This document shows, piece after piece, positions 9,100-18,893 of a stretch of 45,126 bases of DNA. The first letter of the stretch is position 1, and every line of letters begins with the position of its first letter. A model generated the notes under the pieces. The model was not told where the DNA came from and ran no database searches. It saw only the letters and a list, made by a program, of their open reading frames with translations. The position numbers were made by a program, and so were the translations under genes. The DNA comes from Gp22-AA3 sp964384905 (GTDB lineage Bacteria > Acidobacteriota > Polarisedimenticolia > Gp22-AA2), in assembly GCA_964384905.1 (NCBI GenBank), contig CAYLND010000012.1, positions 1 to 45,126 of the forward strand. Reading direction: 5' to 3'.

Positions 9100-10058
9100 T
9101 CGTCGCCTCGCTTCGGGGTCGCCGGCCCGTCCTGCCCGCGCGCCCGGATGCTGTCGCGCTCCTCGAGGGTGGACAGGACGCAGTCCACCGCCGTGCGGTC
9201 GGGAAGGAACTGCAGCCGGCGCACCGGAACCCTTTCGGTCAGGCGGGCGAGAAAGCGCACGGCGAACTCGAGTCCCTGTTGATCCCACATCGCCGGAAAA
9301 GCCCGCACCATCATCTGCGCGACGGCGGTCGAGGGGGTGAGATCCAGCACCGCGTTCCGCGGCGCCTGGTCCAGGATGAACACCGCGTCGAGACGGGCCG
9401 AGGCCGGTGTCTCCCAGCCCGCCTCTCCGTGCCACGGAGTGCCGAAGATGCGGAAACCGTCCCCTTCGGAGCGGATCACGATGCGGTCGTCGGAGAGGAT
9501 GGTGACGCCGCCGCGCTCCTTCCACAGGCGAGCCGTGGTGCTCTTGCCGGCCCCCGAGGTTCCCAGGAACAAAAGGCCCCGCCCCCCGAGCGCCAGACCG
9601 CAGGCGTGCACCAGCACGCCACGACCGCGCGACAGTCGCGCCAGGAAGACCACCTCGTCGAACGGATAGACGAAGGGATGCAGCTCCCCCTCGCTGAGGA
9701 CCGGCCCTCCGACGAGCGTCTCTCCCTCGCCGCGCGCGTACTCGCGGTCGAATTCCACGGCCAGGTAGGGCTCCTTTCCGAACAGCGGCGAGCGGAAGGT
9801 CAGAAGACGCTGCTCCCCGACCTCCTCGAGACGCCAGACCGAGCCGGTGTCGAACAGGGTCCTGCCAGGTTGCCGGCGCGCCGCGCGTCCGGACGCCGGG
9901 CCGAGACGGACCCGTGCGCAGTCCTCGACGGACGCCTCCGCCAGGAACGGCAGGTGAGCGGGCTCCGCGACCAGGCGTATTGCCGGATCGGAGGACTGCA
10001 CCTCGAGCCCGATGCGGGCGATCTCCAGAACCAGCTGGCGCTCGCGGTCAGCTGGCAC
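9096..10058 (-). CDS. HPr kinase-like protein (HprK-related) of a peptide-modification cassette
   Basis: 320 residues from a GTG at 10058; a longer ATG-initiated form from 10154 would lie mostly on top of the peptide gene and looks unnatural. The C-terminal half carries an HprK-type P-loop GTSGAGKST (166-174), preceded by VHACGLAL (His151) and followed by ILSDDRIVI (Asp190/Asp191) and GTPWHGE (206-212), a pattern shared with HPr kinase/phosphorylase. The N-terminal 130 residues resemble no enzyme I can name. HprK homologues are known tailoring kinases in lasso peptide clusters such as paeninodin, where they phosphorylate the C-terminal Ser. Here the gene overlaps the end of a 63-residue peptide gene by 11 bases and that peptide ends in Ser. 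Phosphorylation of the peptide is therefore a testable inference. True HPr phosphorylation is less likely because no PTS genes are near. Confidence 0.82.
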   Translation of the reverse strand: MPADRERQLVLEIARIGLEVQSSDPAIRLVAEPAHLPFLAEASVEDCARVRLGPASGRAARRQPGRTLFDTGSVWRLEEVGEQRLLTFRSPLFGKEPYLAVEFDREYARGEGETLVGGPVLSEGELHPFVYPFDEVVFLARLSRGRGVLVHACGLALGGRGLLFLGTSGAGKSTTARLWKERGGVTILSDDRIVIRSEGDGFRIFGTPWHGEAGWETPASARLDAVFILDQAPRNAVLDLTPSTAVAQMMVRAFPAMWDQQGLEFAVRFLARLTERVPVRRLQFLPDRTAVDCVLSTLEERDSIRARGQDGPATPKRGDE

Positions 10059-10239
10059 TGTGGGAGCACAGGGCGGGGTTGGCCGCGCATTTCTGGATCG
10101 GGCCACCCGGGCCGGCAGTTGTCGTGTTCTTGCACGAGGCGAGCACCGCCTCATCCGGCACCAGCCGCACGCGTCGGAGGATCGGGGCTTCGTACGCGCG
10201 CCGGCTCGCGCCGGGTCGTCCGTTCTCGTTCCGGCTCAT
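10048..10239 (-). CDS. Small Cys-containing peptide, probable RiPP precursor
   Basis: 63 residues with ATG at 10239. The first 35 look like a leader: a basic N-terminus, then AYEAPILRRVRLVPDEAVL, an amphipathic stretch of the kind bound by PqqD/RRE proteins. The last 28 hold three cysteines (36, 51, 58), many Gly, Pro, Thr and Asn, and end in Ser63 (CSHSAS). No signal peptide or membrane segment is present. Its ATG overlaps the stop of the radical SAM gene by 4 bases (ATGA) and its stop overlaps the HprK-like start by 11 bases, so it is translated as part of the cassette. Size, composition and position between SPASM enzyme and kinase support a precursor role. The modification and the mature product are unknown. 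A small structural or regulatory protein cannot be excluded. Confidence 0.75.
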   Translation of the reverse strand: MSRNENGRPGASRRAYEAPILRRVRLVPDEAVLASCKNTTTAGPGGPIQKCAANPALCSHSAS

Positions 10240-11534
10240 CGCTGACCTCCCGTGGGGCCCGCCGCCGAGGCGGGGCGATCGATTTGAATCAGTTCCATGG
10301 GGCGGGGCCGCTCCGCTGCCCGCGTGCAGCCCGAAGAGGCGCAGGTGCCGCCCGCGCCGCAGGTCGAGGCCGGGCCCTCGAGGGGGACCGCCCGCGGCAG
10401 GATGGCGCCGGTCGGCGTCCATCCGGATTGGACTTTGTAGGCGTGGGCGCGATAGCGGGCCGCCGCGTCGGGGCGACCCATGCCCTCCTCGAGCAGCGCC
10501 GCGCGTCGGTGCGTGATCTCGCAGTAGTAGGGAATCCATCCGTCGGGGCTGCCGGTCTCCAGCATCGCCGTGGCCGGGCAGCGATCGCACAGCGCCTTCA
10601 GCTCGCACGGCGCGCAGACATTGAAGGCGGCGGCCGGGCGCTCGCGGATCGCCCCGACGATGCCGTACCAGCCGTCGCGGAACCGTCCTTTTCGCAGATC
10701 GAAGCCGTTCAGGGGCAGCGCCTCGCACGACAGGAGCGTGCCCTGCGGCGTGACATGGAAGCTGTTGACGCCCGCTCCGCAGGACATGAGGAAGGTCGTA
10801 GGCTGGGTCGGCTTGACGAACTGCTTGTAGAACCTCTGCCACTCGTTAAGGCGTCCGGGATCGCGGGCGTCGTACTCCACCACCGTCTCGGGGGCCGAGC
10901 GCACCTCCGTGGGCTTCATCGAGCCGTCCAGACGGCCGTGGACGATGGCGTCGTACCGGAAGCGGACCCCGAGGGAGGCGCAGAAGGCCGCCATCTCCTC
11001 GATCTCGCCGGCCAGGGGATCCATCGCCACGGCCTTCAGCGACAGCGGCAGCCCGCGCTCGAGCAGCAGATCGATGGCCCGCCGCACCGGACGGAAGCGA
11101 CCGGGGAATCCGGTGGTCTTGAGGTAGGTCTCGTCCGACAGGCCATAGAGGGTGAACTCGATGCCGAACGGCGGGTATTCGGCGAGCAGATCGGCGAGAC
11201 GCTCGTCGAGGAGCGTCCCGTTGCTGAACAGGGTCAGGAGGAGCCCCAGACGCTTGGCATGCAGGTAGATCTCGGGGAAATCGGGGCGGCAGAAAATCTC
11301 GCCGCCCGTGAGGAGCATCCAGACGCAGCCTTCGTCCGCCGCTTCCCCGAGAATCCTCTTGACCTCATCGGTGCTCAGCTCGTTGCGTCCGGAATAGTCG
11401 GGAATGTAGCAATGCACGCAGCGCAGATTGCACTTGAAGGTGAGCTCGAAGGATCCCGAGAGGGGGAGACGGGAGCGCCCGCCCTCGCGCGTCATCAGCG
11501 CGCCGAAATCCCGATAGGAGATCTCCTGGAGCAT
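10236..11534 (-). CDS. Radical SAM/SPASM peptide-modifying enzyme
   Basis: 432 residues. The radical SAM cluster motif is CNLRCVHC (Cys35, 39, 42) followed by LLTGGEIF (GGE near 77-79). The C-terminal SPASM region binds auxiliary iron-sulfur clusters: CGAGVNSFHVTPQGTLLSC, then NVCAPCELKALCDRCP and YYCEI. SPASM enzymes near PqqD proteins typically modify ribosomal peptides by forming thioether, C-C or other crosslinks at Cys or aromatic residues. A further tail beyond the SPASM fold has three cysteines (392, 398, 403; CGAGGTCASSGC) and a Pro-rich end. The start ATG sits in a TGATG junction with the PqqD gene, and the stop overlaps the precursor start. The enzyme class is firm; the reaction on the downstream peptide is inference. 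Confidence 0.93.
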   Translation of the reverse strand: MLQEISYRDFGALMTREGGRSRLPLSGSFELTFKCNLRCVHCYIPDYSGRNELSTDEVKRILGEAADEGCVWMLLTGGEIFCRPDFPEIYLHAKRLGLLLTLFSNGTLLDERLADLLAEYPPFGIEFTLYGLSDETYLKTTGFPGRFRPVRRAIDLLLERGLPLSLKAVAMDPLAGEIEEMAAFCASLGVRFRYDAIVHGRLDGSMKPTEVRSAPETVVEYDARDPGRLNEWQRFYKQFVKPTQPTTFLMSCGAGVNSFHVTPQGTLLSCEALPLNGFDLRKGRFRDGWYGIVGAIRERPAAAFNVCAPCELKALCDRCPATAMLETGSPDGWIPYYCEITHRRAALLEEGMGRPDAAARYRAHAYKVQSGWTPTGAILPRAVPLEGPASTCGAGGTCASSGCTRAAERPRPMELIQIDRPASAAGPTGGQR

Positions 11535-11851
11535 CAGCGCTGCCCCGTCTCGTCGGCCGGCCGCACCAGACCGGCGTCCAGGAGCGTCCTCAGGAATTCG
11601 AGGACATCGCGATCGACTCGATCCCGATCGACCTGGAACTCCTCGCTGATGGCGCGGGCGATCGCGCGGCCATCACGCTGTCCGTCGAGAAGACGGAAGA
11701 TCAGGCTGCCCACCTCGTTGGCGGTGAAGATGTAGTCCATCTGCGCCGCGCCGCTGCGCACCGGCACCAGGAGATACTCTCCTGCCACGCGTCGGGCCAC
11801 GACGTCCGAGGAGGGGCGCAGCGCGCAGGTCGCGAGGTCGACAGGGGTCAT
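11534..11851 (-). CDS. PqqD-family peptide chaperone (RiPP recognition element)
   Basis: 105 residues with the PqqD winged-helix pattern: an N-terminal strand region (VVARRVAGEYLLVPV), the helix start FTANEVGSLIFRLLDG, then a three-helix body and LEFLRTLLDAGLV. PqqD domains bind leader peptides and present them to the partner radical SAM enzyme, which here is encoded immediately downstream with a one-base stop/start overlap. The ATG overlaps the stop of the nucleotidyltransferase-like gene by 4 bases. PqqD proteins of this free-standing type are also common in exopolysaccharide-linked cassettes with HprK-like kinases, which agrees with the surroundings. Partnering with the 63-residue peptide is inferred from position. 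Confidence 0.9.
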   Translation of the reverse strand: MTPVDLATCALRPSSDVVARRVAGEYLLVPVRSGAAQMDYIFTANEVGSLIFRLLDGQRDGRAIARAISEEFQVDRDRVDRDVLEFLRTLLDAGLVRPADETGQR

Positions 11852-12999
11852 CTGAGGCGTCTCCTGGCGGCGACCTCACGCAGGCCGCCGCCGGCAAGAT
11901 CGACGACCCGCCGCGGCAGGGCCGAGGTGCGTCGCAGCGCCCCGCGCGGCCGCTCGCTCCGGGGCCACAGGGCGTCGATCAGGAACTGCAGGCGTGCGCC
12001 GAGCGTGCGAGCCGTCAGGGCCATCAGGAAGTCGCCTGTGCCGGGGAGCGGTCGGACCGCCAGGGCGCGATCGATCAGGTAACGCTCCAGGACGCCCGTG
12101 TCGCCCTTCACCGGAAGGTCGAGCGAGCGCAGCTGAACCCCCAGCGTGCCAGCCGCCCGGAAGGCCCACCCGACGACGCGGTCCGCCCCCCAGGACGCGG
12201 CGCGCCGGGACAGGAGCGACCAGTCGAGCGCCCCGCGGTACCGGTACAGGAAGTGCGCCACGTCCGCCGTGCGCACGAGGCGATCGAACGAGTGCTTGAC
12301 CAGATGGATCGCCAGCAGGAGGAGGTCGTCCTCGGGCTCCAAGAGGAGCGCCGGAGCGCCCGCGACCCGGCCGGGCGCGGATCGCTCGAAGAGCTCGCGC
12401 ACCGGCACGCGGAAGAGGAGATTCCGGCTGGGTCGGCGCCGGGCCCCCAGGGGATCGGTGTGCAGGTCGACGAGAACGCCGCCGCGGCGGAACAGACTCT
12501 CGGACGCCTCCGCGAAGCCGGAGCGTTTCAGGGCGGAGGCGGCGGCCTCACGGTCCGCTGGCAACACCAGGAGATCGTGATCCTCGAATGGACGCGTCGA
12601 CAGATCGCCATAGATCGATTCGACGGCGCGCAGACCGCGCATGACCACGGCGGGGACGCCCACGCGATCGAGCCCCTCCAGGATTTCGGCCAGGGCCAGG
12701 ACCTGCGACAGCGTCGCCGCCGCCAGCCGCTGGGTGCGTCGTTTCAGCGCGGAGCGCAGCCACGGGTCGATCGCGTCCTGGGGCAGCCGGCCGACCGCTC
12801 GGTGCGCCAGACCGTCCAGGCGGTGGAAGGAGAGGCGCTCGAGGAGCGTGGCGACGCCGCGGCTGTCGAGCCTCCGGAGCGCCTCGGCGAGGGTCGCATC
12901 GTTCCGCAGCGGTGAGGCAAGAAGACCGGCGAGACCCGTCTCGGGGGACGCAGTCCCTTCGACGACGCGCGCGCTCTGTGGGGACGCCGCACCGGACAC
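11848..12999 (-). CDS. Nucleotidyltransferase-fold protein (NTP_transf_5-like), first gene of the cassette
   Basis: 383 residues from a GTG at 12999, preceded by AGAAGGAG (13008-13015) with an 8-base spacer. An open frame continues up to a TTG at 13065, but that codon lies in the likely -35 box, so the shorter start is preferred. Features of the uncharacterised nucleotidyltransferase family found in capsule and lasso peptide clusters are visible: VPAVVMRGLRAVESIYG, then RPFEDHDLLVLPAD (acidic EDHD at 139-142, metal-binding pattern), and VDLHTDP near 174. The C-terminal half is helical and Arg-rich. Nucleotidyltransferase-fold proteins accompany HprK-like kinases in paeninodin-type clusters. 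Transfer of a group to a phosphorylated peptide is possible, but the substrate cannot be read from sequence. Confidence 0.78.
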   Translation of the reverse strand: MSGAASPQSARVVEGTASPETGLAGLLASPLRNDATLAEALRRLDSRGVATLLERLSFHRLDGLAHRAVGRLPQDAIDPWLRSALKRRTQRLAAATLSQVLALAEILEGLDRVGVPAVVMRGLRAVESIYGDLSTRPFEDHDLLVLPADREAAASALKRSGFAEASESLFRRGGVLVDLHTDPLGARRRPSRNLLFRVPVRELFERSAPGRVAGAPALLLEPEDDLLLLAIHLVKHSFDRLVRTADVAHFLYRYRGALDWSLLSRRAASWGADRVVGWAFRAAGTLGVQLRSLDLPVKGDTGVLERYLIDRALAVRPLPGTGDFLMALTARTLGARLQFLIDALWPRSERPRGALRRTSALPRRVVDLAGGGLREVAARRRLR

Positions 13000-13037
13000 C
13001 GGACGCACTCCTTCTGCCCAAGTCACCAGGCGCAGCG

Positions 13038-13065
13038 AATATAGGTTCCAGGTGCGCGGCCGCAA
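13038..13065 (-). promoter_or_regulatory. Probable promoter of the peptide/exopolysaccharide operon
   Basis: On the minus strand TTGCGG (13065-13060) and TATATT (13043-13038) are separated by 16 bases, a fair sigma70-type match. The predicted transcript starts near 13031, giving a leader of about 30 bases that contains the AGAAGGAG ribosome site at 13008-13015. It is the only convincing promoter found upstream of the leftward operon. Confidence 0.5.
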
Positions 13066-13207
13066 GTTCGCCGGCGTCCGACGTTTGCGCGTTACGAATG
13101 TGAAACGCGGGAGCCTCCCATCGTTCCCGGGCCGCGGACAGGGCCGGCAGGAAGAACCTGCTAGAATGACGCCTCATTCGAGATCACGAGACGCCGAGGG
13201 CCGGCGA

Positions 13208-15706
<2,499 letters not shown>

Positions 15707-15721
15707 TCTATAATAGCGGCG

Positions 15722-16282
15722 ATGCCCCCGGCGCGCCGTCTCGAGCGATCCTGGACTACGAGCGCTCCGGCGCGGCGCGCGCCCGCGATCGCGCTCGTCG
15801 CGGCGGCTCTGTGGGGCTGCGGCTACCACCTGGCGGGGCACACCAGCACGCTGCCGCCGGCCATCAAGACCATCGGCATCCCGACGTTCGTGAACCGCAC
15901 CAACCGTCCCGAGCTCGAGCAGCGGATCACCGAGCACGTCATCGACGAGTTCTCGACCCGCGGGCGCGTGCGGATCACCCCCCGCGAGGAGGGGGCGCAG
16001 GCGGTCCTGCGGGGCGAGATTCTCAGCTACACGGTCACGCCGGTCGTCATCAGCCAGCAGGGGCGCGCCACGCGCTACGAGATCCTGATCACGTCTCACG
16101 TCACACTGAGCGAGACGGCGACGGACAAGGTCCTCTGGGAGGACAATCACTTTCTCTTCAAGCGACAGTACGACGTCGGGACATCGCCGAACGGGTTCAT
16201 CGACCAGGAAATCGTTGCCATCGACGATGTCGCGGCCGATTTTTCGCGCAGCGTCGTGACCTCGATCCTGGAGGGATTCTGA
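15722..16282 (+). CDS. lptE: LPS assembly lipoprotein LptE
   Basis: 186 residues. An N-terminal basic stretch and hydrophobic helix end in LWGCGYHLAG, giving a lipobox-like cleavage before Cys and the CGYHL start that is nearly diagnostic of LptE/RlpB. The body reads IKTIGIPTFVNRT, LRGEILSYTV and a final AADFSRSVVTSILEGF helix. LptE plugs the LptD barrel in the outer membrane during LPS insertion, so it implies an LPS-bearing diderm; LptF-LptG from the same pathway is encoded at 28927-31566. The leuS-lptE-holA order is common in several phyla. The residue at -2 of the lipobox is Trp, which is unusual. Confidence 0.9.
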   Translation: MPPARRLERSWTTSAPARRAPAIALVAAALWGCGYHLAGHTSTLPPAIKTIGIPTFVNRTNRPELEQRITEHVIDEFSTRGRVRITPREEGAQAVLRGEILSYTVTPVVISQQGRATRYEILITSHVTLSETATDKVLWEDNHFLFKRQYDVGTSPNGFIDQEIVAIDDVAADFSRSVVTSILEGF

Positions 16283-16289
16283 GGTCCGC

Positions 16290-17351
16290 GTGCCCCCGTC
16301 ACTGAGCTTCGTCCAGTTCCGCGAAAACCTGAAACGCGGCGTCATCGCCGCCGTCTACCTGTTCGAAGGGGAGGAGATCTACTTTCACGAGACCGGAATC
16401 CGCGCGCTCGAGGACGCGGCGGTGCCCGGAGAGGCGCTGTCGATCGATCGCGAGTCGCTGCGGGGCGACGAGTGCTCGCTCGCCGCCATCCTCGATCTCG
16501 CCGCCACGTATCCGATGGGGGGCGGACGCCGGCTGATCGTTGTGCGTCGCGCCGGCGGGGTGCGCGCCGACACGGTCGAGCCCTTGAAGACGTATCTGGT
16601 CGCGCCGAATCCAAAGAGCTGCCTCGTCTTCAGCGACACCGAATTCGACCGTCGGCGTTCCGTGTACCGCCTGCTGGTGGAGCACGCCACACGCGTCGAC
16701 TGCCGGCCCCTGGACGAGACGCGCACCGCTGCATGGATCCGCGAGCGCTTGCGCGGCCGTGGTTTCGGCATTGGCGCCGATCTGGTCTCCGCGATCGTCG
16801 AGGGTCTGGCGGGAGCGGGTCTGGGGCGGCTGGAGACCGAGATCGAGAAGCTGATGTGCTCCATCGGCACACCGCGGCCCGTGGAGCCCGCGGACCTGGC
16901 GCTTCTGGCCGACGTGCCGCGCGTCGAGGACACCTTCCGGCTGGCGGCGCACGCCGCGCGCGGTGAGACCGGGGATGCTCTCCTCGTGGTCCGGGCGCTC
17001 CTGCGATCCGGCGAGGACCCCCTCAAGCTCCTCGGCGGGCTGTCGTGGTATTTCCGCAACGCCCTCAGGGCCAAGGCGGCGGACAGCCGCCGTCTGCCGC
17101 CGCGCGAGGCGACGCAGATCTACGGGATCGACCGCGGCCGCATCGAGCGCTTCGGCCGGGAGATCGGCCCCGCGCGCGTCGAGGACCTGCGCGACGCCCT
17201 GCGCTTGTGCCTGAAGATGGACCGCGAGCTGAAGGGCGGGGGAGCGCGGGATCCGGCGAACGCCCTCGAGCGTCTGGTGCACCAGGTCGGCCGGCGCGCC
17301 CGCGGTGCGGTGACACGCGCCGCGTCGGGTCCGGCGGGGGCGGGCCGTTGA
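16290..17351 (+). CDS. holA: DNA polymerase III subunit delta
   Basis: 353 residues from a GTG at 16290, 7 bases after lptE. HolA opens the beta clamp within the clamp-loader complex. The N-terminus has the family's YLFEGEEIYFHETGIRAL (reading of YLL.GeE.yl....). The middle has RLIVVRRAG and CLVFSDTEFDRRRSVYRLL. The C-terminal collar includes LGRLETEIEKLM, VEDTFRLAAHAARGE and LLGGLSWYFRNALRAK. Its length is typical. The stop overlaps the guaA TTG start by 4 bases (TTGA), suggesting coupled translation. No other clamp-loader gene is nearby, but dnaE lies two genes downstream. Confidence 0.92.
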   Translation: MPPSLSFVQFRENLKRGVIAAVYLFEGEEIYFHETGIRALEDAAVPGEALSIDRESLRGDECSLAAILDLAATYPMGGGRRLIVVRRAGGVRADTVEPLKTYLVAPNPKSCLVFSDTEFDRRRSVYRLLVEHATRVDCRPLDETRTAAWIRERLRGRGFGIGADLVSAIVEGLAGAGLGRLETEIEKLMCSIGTPRPVEPADLALLADVPRVEDTFRLAAHAARGETGDALLVVRALLRSGEDPLKLLGGLSWYFRNALRAKAADSRRLPPREATQIYGIDRGRIERFGREIGPARVEDLRDALRLCLKMDRELKGGGARDPANALERLVHQVGRRARGAVTRAASGPAGAGR

Positions 17352-18880
17352 GCCGCGAGAGAGTCGTCGTCCTCGATTTCGGAGCGCAGTACTCGCAGCT
17401 CATCGCCCGCAGGCTGCGCGAGTTGAACGTCTACAGCGAGCTGGTCCCGTTCGACGCACCCCTCGACCGCCTGCGCGGCGCCCGGGGCCTGGTCCTGTCG
17501 GGAGGACCCGACTCCGTGGACGCTCCCGGCGCGCCGCGGCTGGATCCGGCGGTCTTTCGCCTCGGGCTGCCGATGCTCGGTATCTGCTACGGCATGCAGC
17601 TCATGGGCCACCAGCTCGGGGGACGTGTCGTGCGCTCGCCGCAGCGGGAGTTCGGACCGGCCACCATTCGCGTGCTACGGACCGGAGGCCTGTTCGAGGG
17701 CCTGCCCGCACAGCAGAAGGTGTGGATGAGCCACGGCGACGTGGTCCTCGAGGTGCCGCCCGGCTTCGAGCCGACCGCCACCAGCGCGAACACCGCCTGC
17801 GCGGCCATGAGCGACATGACGCGGAAGCTCCACGCCATCCAGTTCCACCCGGAGGTCGCCCACACCGAGCACGGCCGCGACATCCTGCGCAATTTCCTGT
17901 ACGTGATCTGCGGGTGCGCCGGCGACTGGCGGGTCGCGTCGTTCATCGAGACCGCTATCGCAACCATTCGCGAGCGCGTCGGAACCGGACGGGTCCTGGC
18001 GGGTCTGAGCGGAGGAGTCGATTCCGCCGTCGCCGCGCTCCTGATTCACCGGGCCATCGGCGATCGGCTGCACTGCCTCTTCGTCGACAACGGGCTCCTG
18101 CGTCGAGGCGAGGCGGACGCGGTCGTGGACGCGTTCCGGCGGGTCGATCGCCTCGCCGTCCGCCGCGTCGACGCGTCCGATCGCTTTCTGGCCGCCCTCG
18201 CGGGGGTCGCGGATCCCGAGGAGAAACGGCGGCGTATCGGTCGCGTGTTCATCGAGGTCTTCGAGGAGGCCGCTCGCGGGCTCGGCGGGGTGGATTTTCT
18301 GGCCCAGGGGACCCTCTATCCGGACGTGATCGAATCGACATCGTTCACGGGGCCTTCCGCCGTCATCAAGACGCATCATAACGTCGGCGGTCTGCCCGAC
18401 GTCATGAACCTGAAGCTGGTGGAGCCGCTGCGCGAGCTGTTCAAGGACGAGGTGCGCCGGGTCGGCCGCGAGCTCGGGCTCGACGACGCGATTCTGACCC
18501 GTCATCCATTTCCAGGACCGGGGCTGGCGGTCCGTGTGATCGGCGAAGTGACGCGCCCGCGCCTCGATCGCCTGCGCGAGGTGGACGCCGTCTTCATCGA
18601 GGAGCTGCGGGCGGCGGGTCTTTACGGCGCGACGGCCCAGGCTTTCGCCGTGCTCCTGCCGGTCCGATCCGTCGGCGTGATGGGGGACGGCAGGACCTAT
18701 GAGAGCGTGGTGGCTCTCCGGGCCGTGTCGACCGAGGACTTCATGACGGCCGACTGGGCGCGCCTGCCGCACGACTTCCTGGCGCGGGTGAGCGCGCGCA
18801 TCGTGAACGAGGTGCGCGGCGTCAACCGCGTCGTCTACGACGTCAGCAGCAAGCCTCCCGCCACCATCGAGTGGGAGTAA
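17348..18880 (+). CDS. guaA: GMP synthase (glutamine-hydrolysing)
   Basis: 510 residues from a TTG at 17348 overlapping the holA stop. This start gives the canonical N-terminus RVVVLDFGAQYSQLIARRLRE. It converts XMP to GMP using glutamine-derived ammonia. The class I amidotransferase domain has LSGGPDSV, the nucleophile Cys in GICYGMQLMGHQLGG, and the catalytic His/Glu in QFHPEVAHTEHG. The ATP pyrophosphatase domain has the PP-loop LSGGVDSAVAALL, and the dimerisation domain ends VSSKPPATIEWE, the near-universal GuaA terminus. All key residues are present and the length is normal. It is 13 bases upstream of dnaE. Confidence 0.97.
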   Translation: MSRERVVVLDFGAQYSQLIARRLRELNVYSELVPFDAPLDRLRGARGLVLSGGPDSVDAPGAPRLDPAVFRLGLPMLGICYGMQLMGHQLGGRVVRSPQREFGPATIRVLRTGGLFEGLPAQQKVWMSHGDVVLEVPPGFEPTATSANTACAAMSDMTRKLHAIQFHPEVAHTEHGRDILRNFLYVICGCAGDWRVASFIETAIATIRERVGTGRVLAGLSGGVDSAVAALLIHRAIGDRLHCLFVDNGLLRRGEADAVVDAFRRVDRLAVRRVDASDRFLAALAGVADPEEKRRRIGRVFIEVFEEAARGLGGVDFLAQGTLYPDVIESTSFTGPSAVIKTHHNVGGLPDVMNLKLVEPLRELFKDEVRRVGRELGLDDAILTRHPFPGPGLAVRVIGEVTRPRLDRLREVDAVFIEELRAAGLYGATAQAFAVLLPVRSVGVMGDGRTYESVVALRAVSTEDFMTADWARLPHDFLARVSARIVNEVRGVNRVVYDVSSKPPATIEWE

Positions 18881-18893
18881 GGGCGAGACGGCC

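Noticed and set aside
9100..10154. Longer ATG-initiated form of the HprK-like protein
   Set aside because: The added N-terminus is antisignal Arg/Pro-rich sequence covering the peptide gene in another frame; GTG at 10058 fits the operon's overlap style.
13000..13065. TTG start at 13065 for the nucleotidyltransferase-like gene
   Set aside because: That codon lies in the probable -35 box, and GTG at 12999 has a proper ribosome site.
15709..15714. Perfect TATAAT just before lptE
   Set aside because: Only 7 bases before the ATG and no suitable -35 within 15-19 bases; lptE is better read as co-transcribed with leuS.
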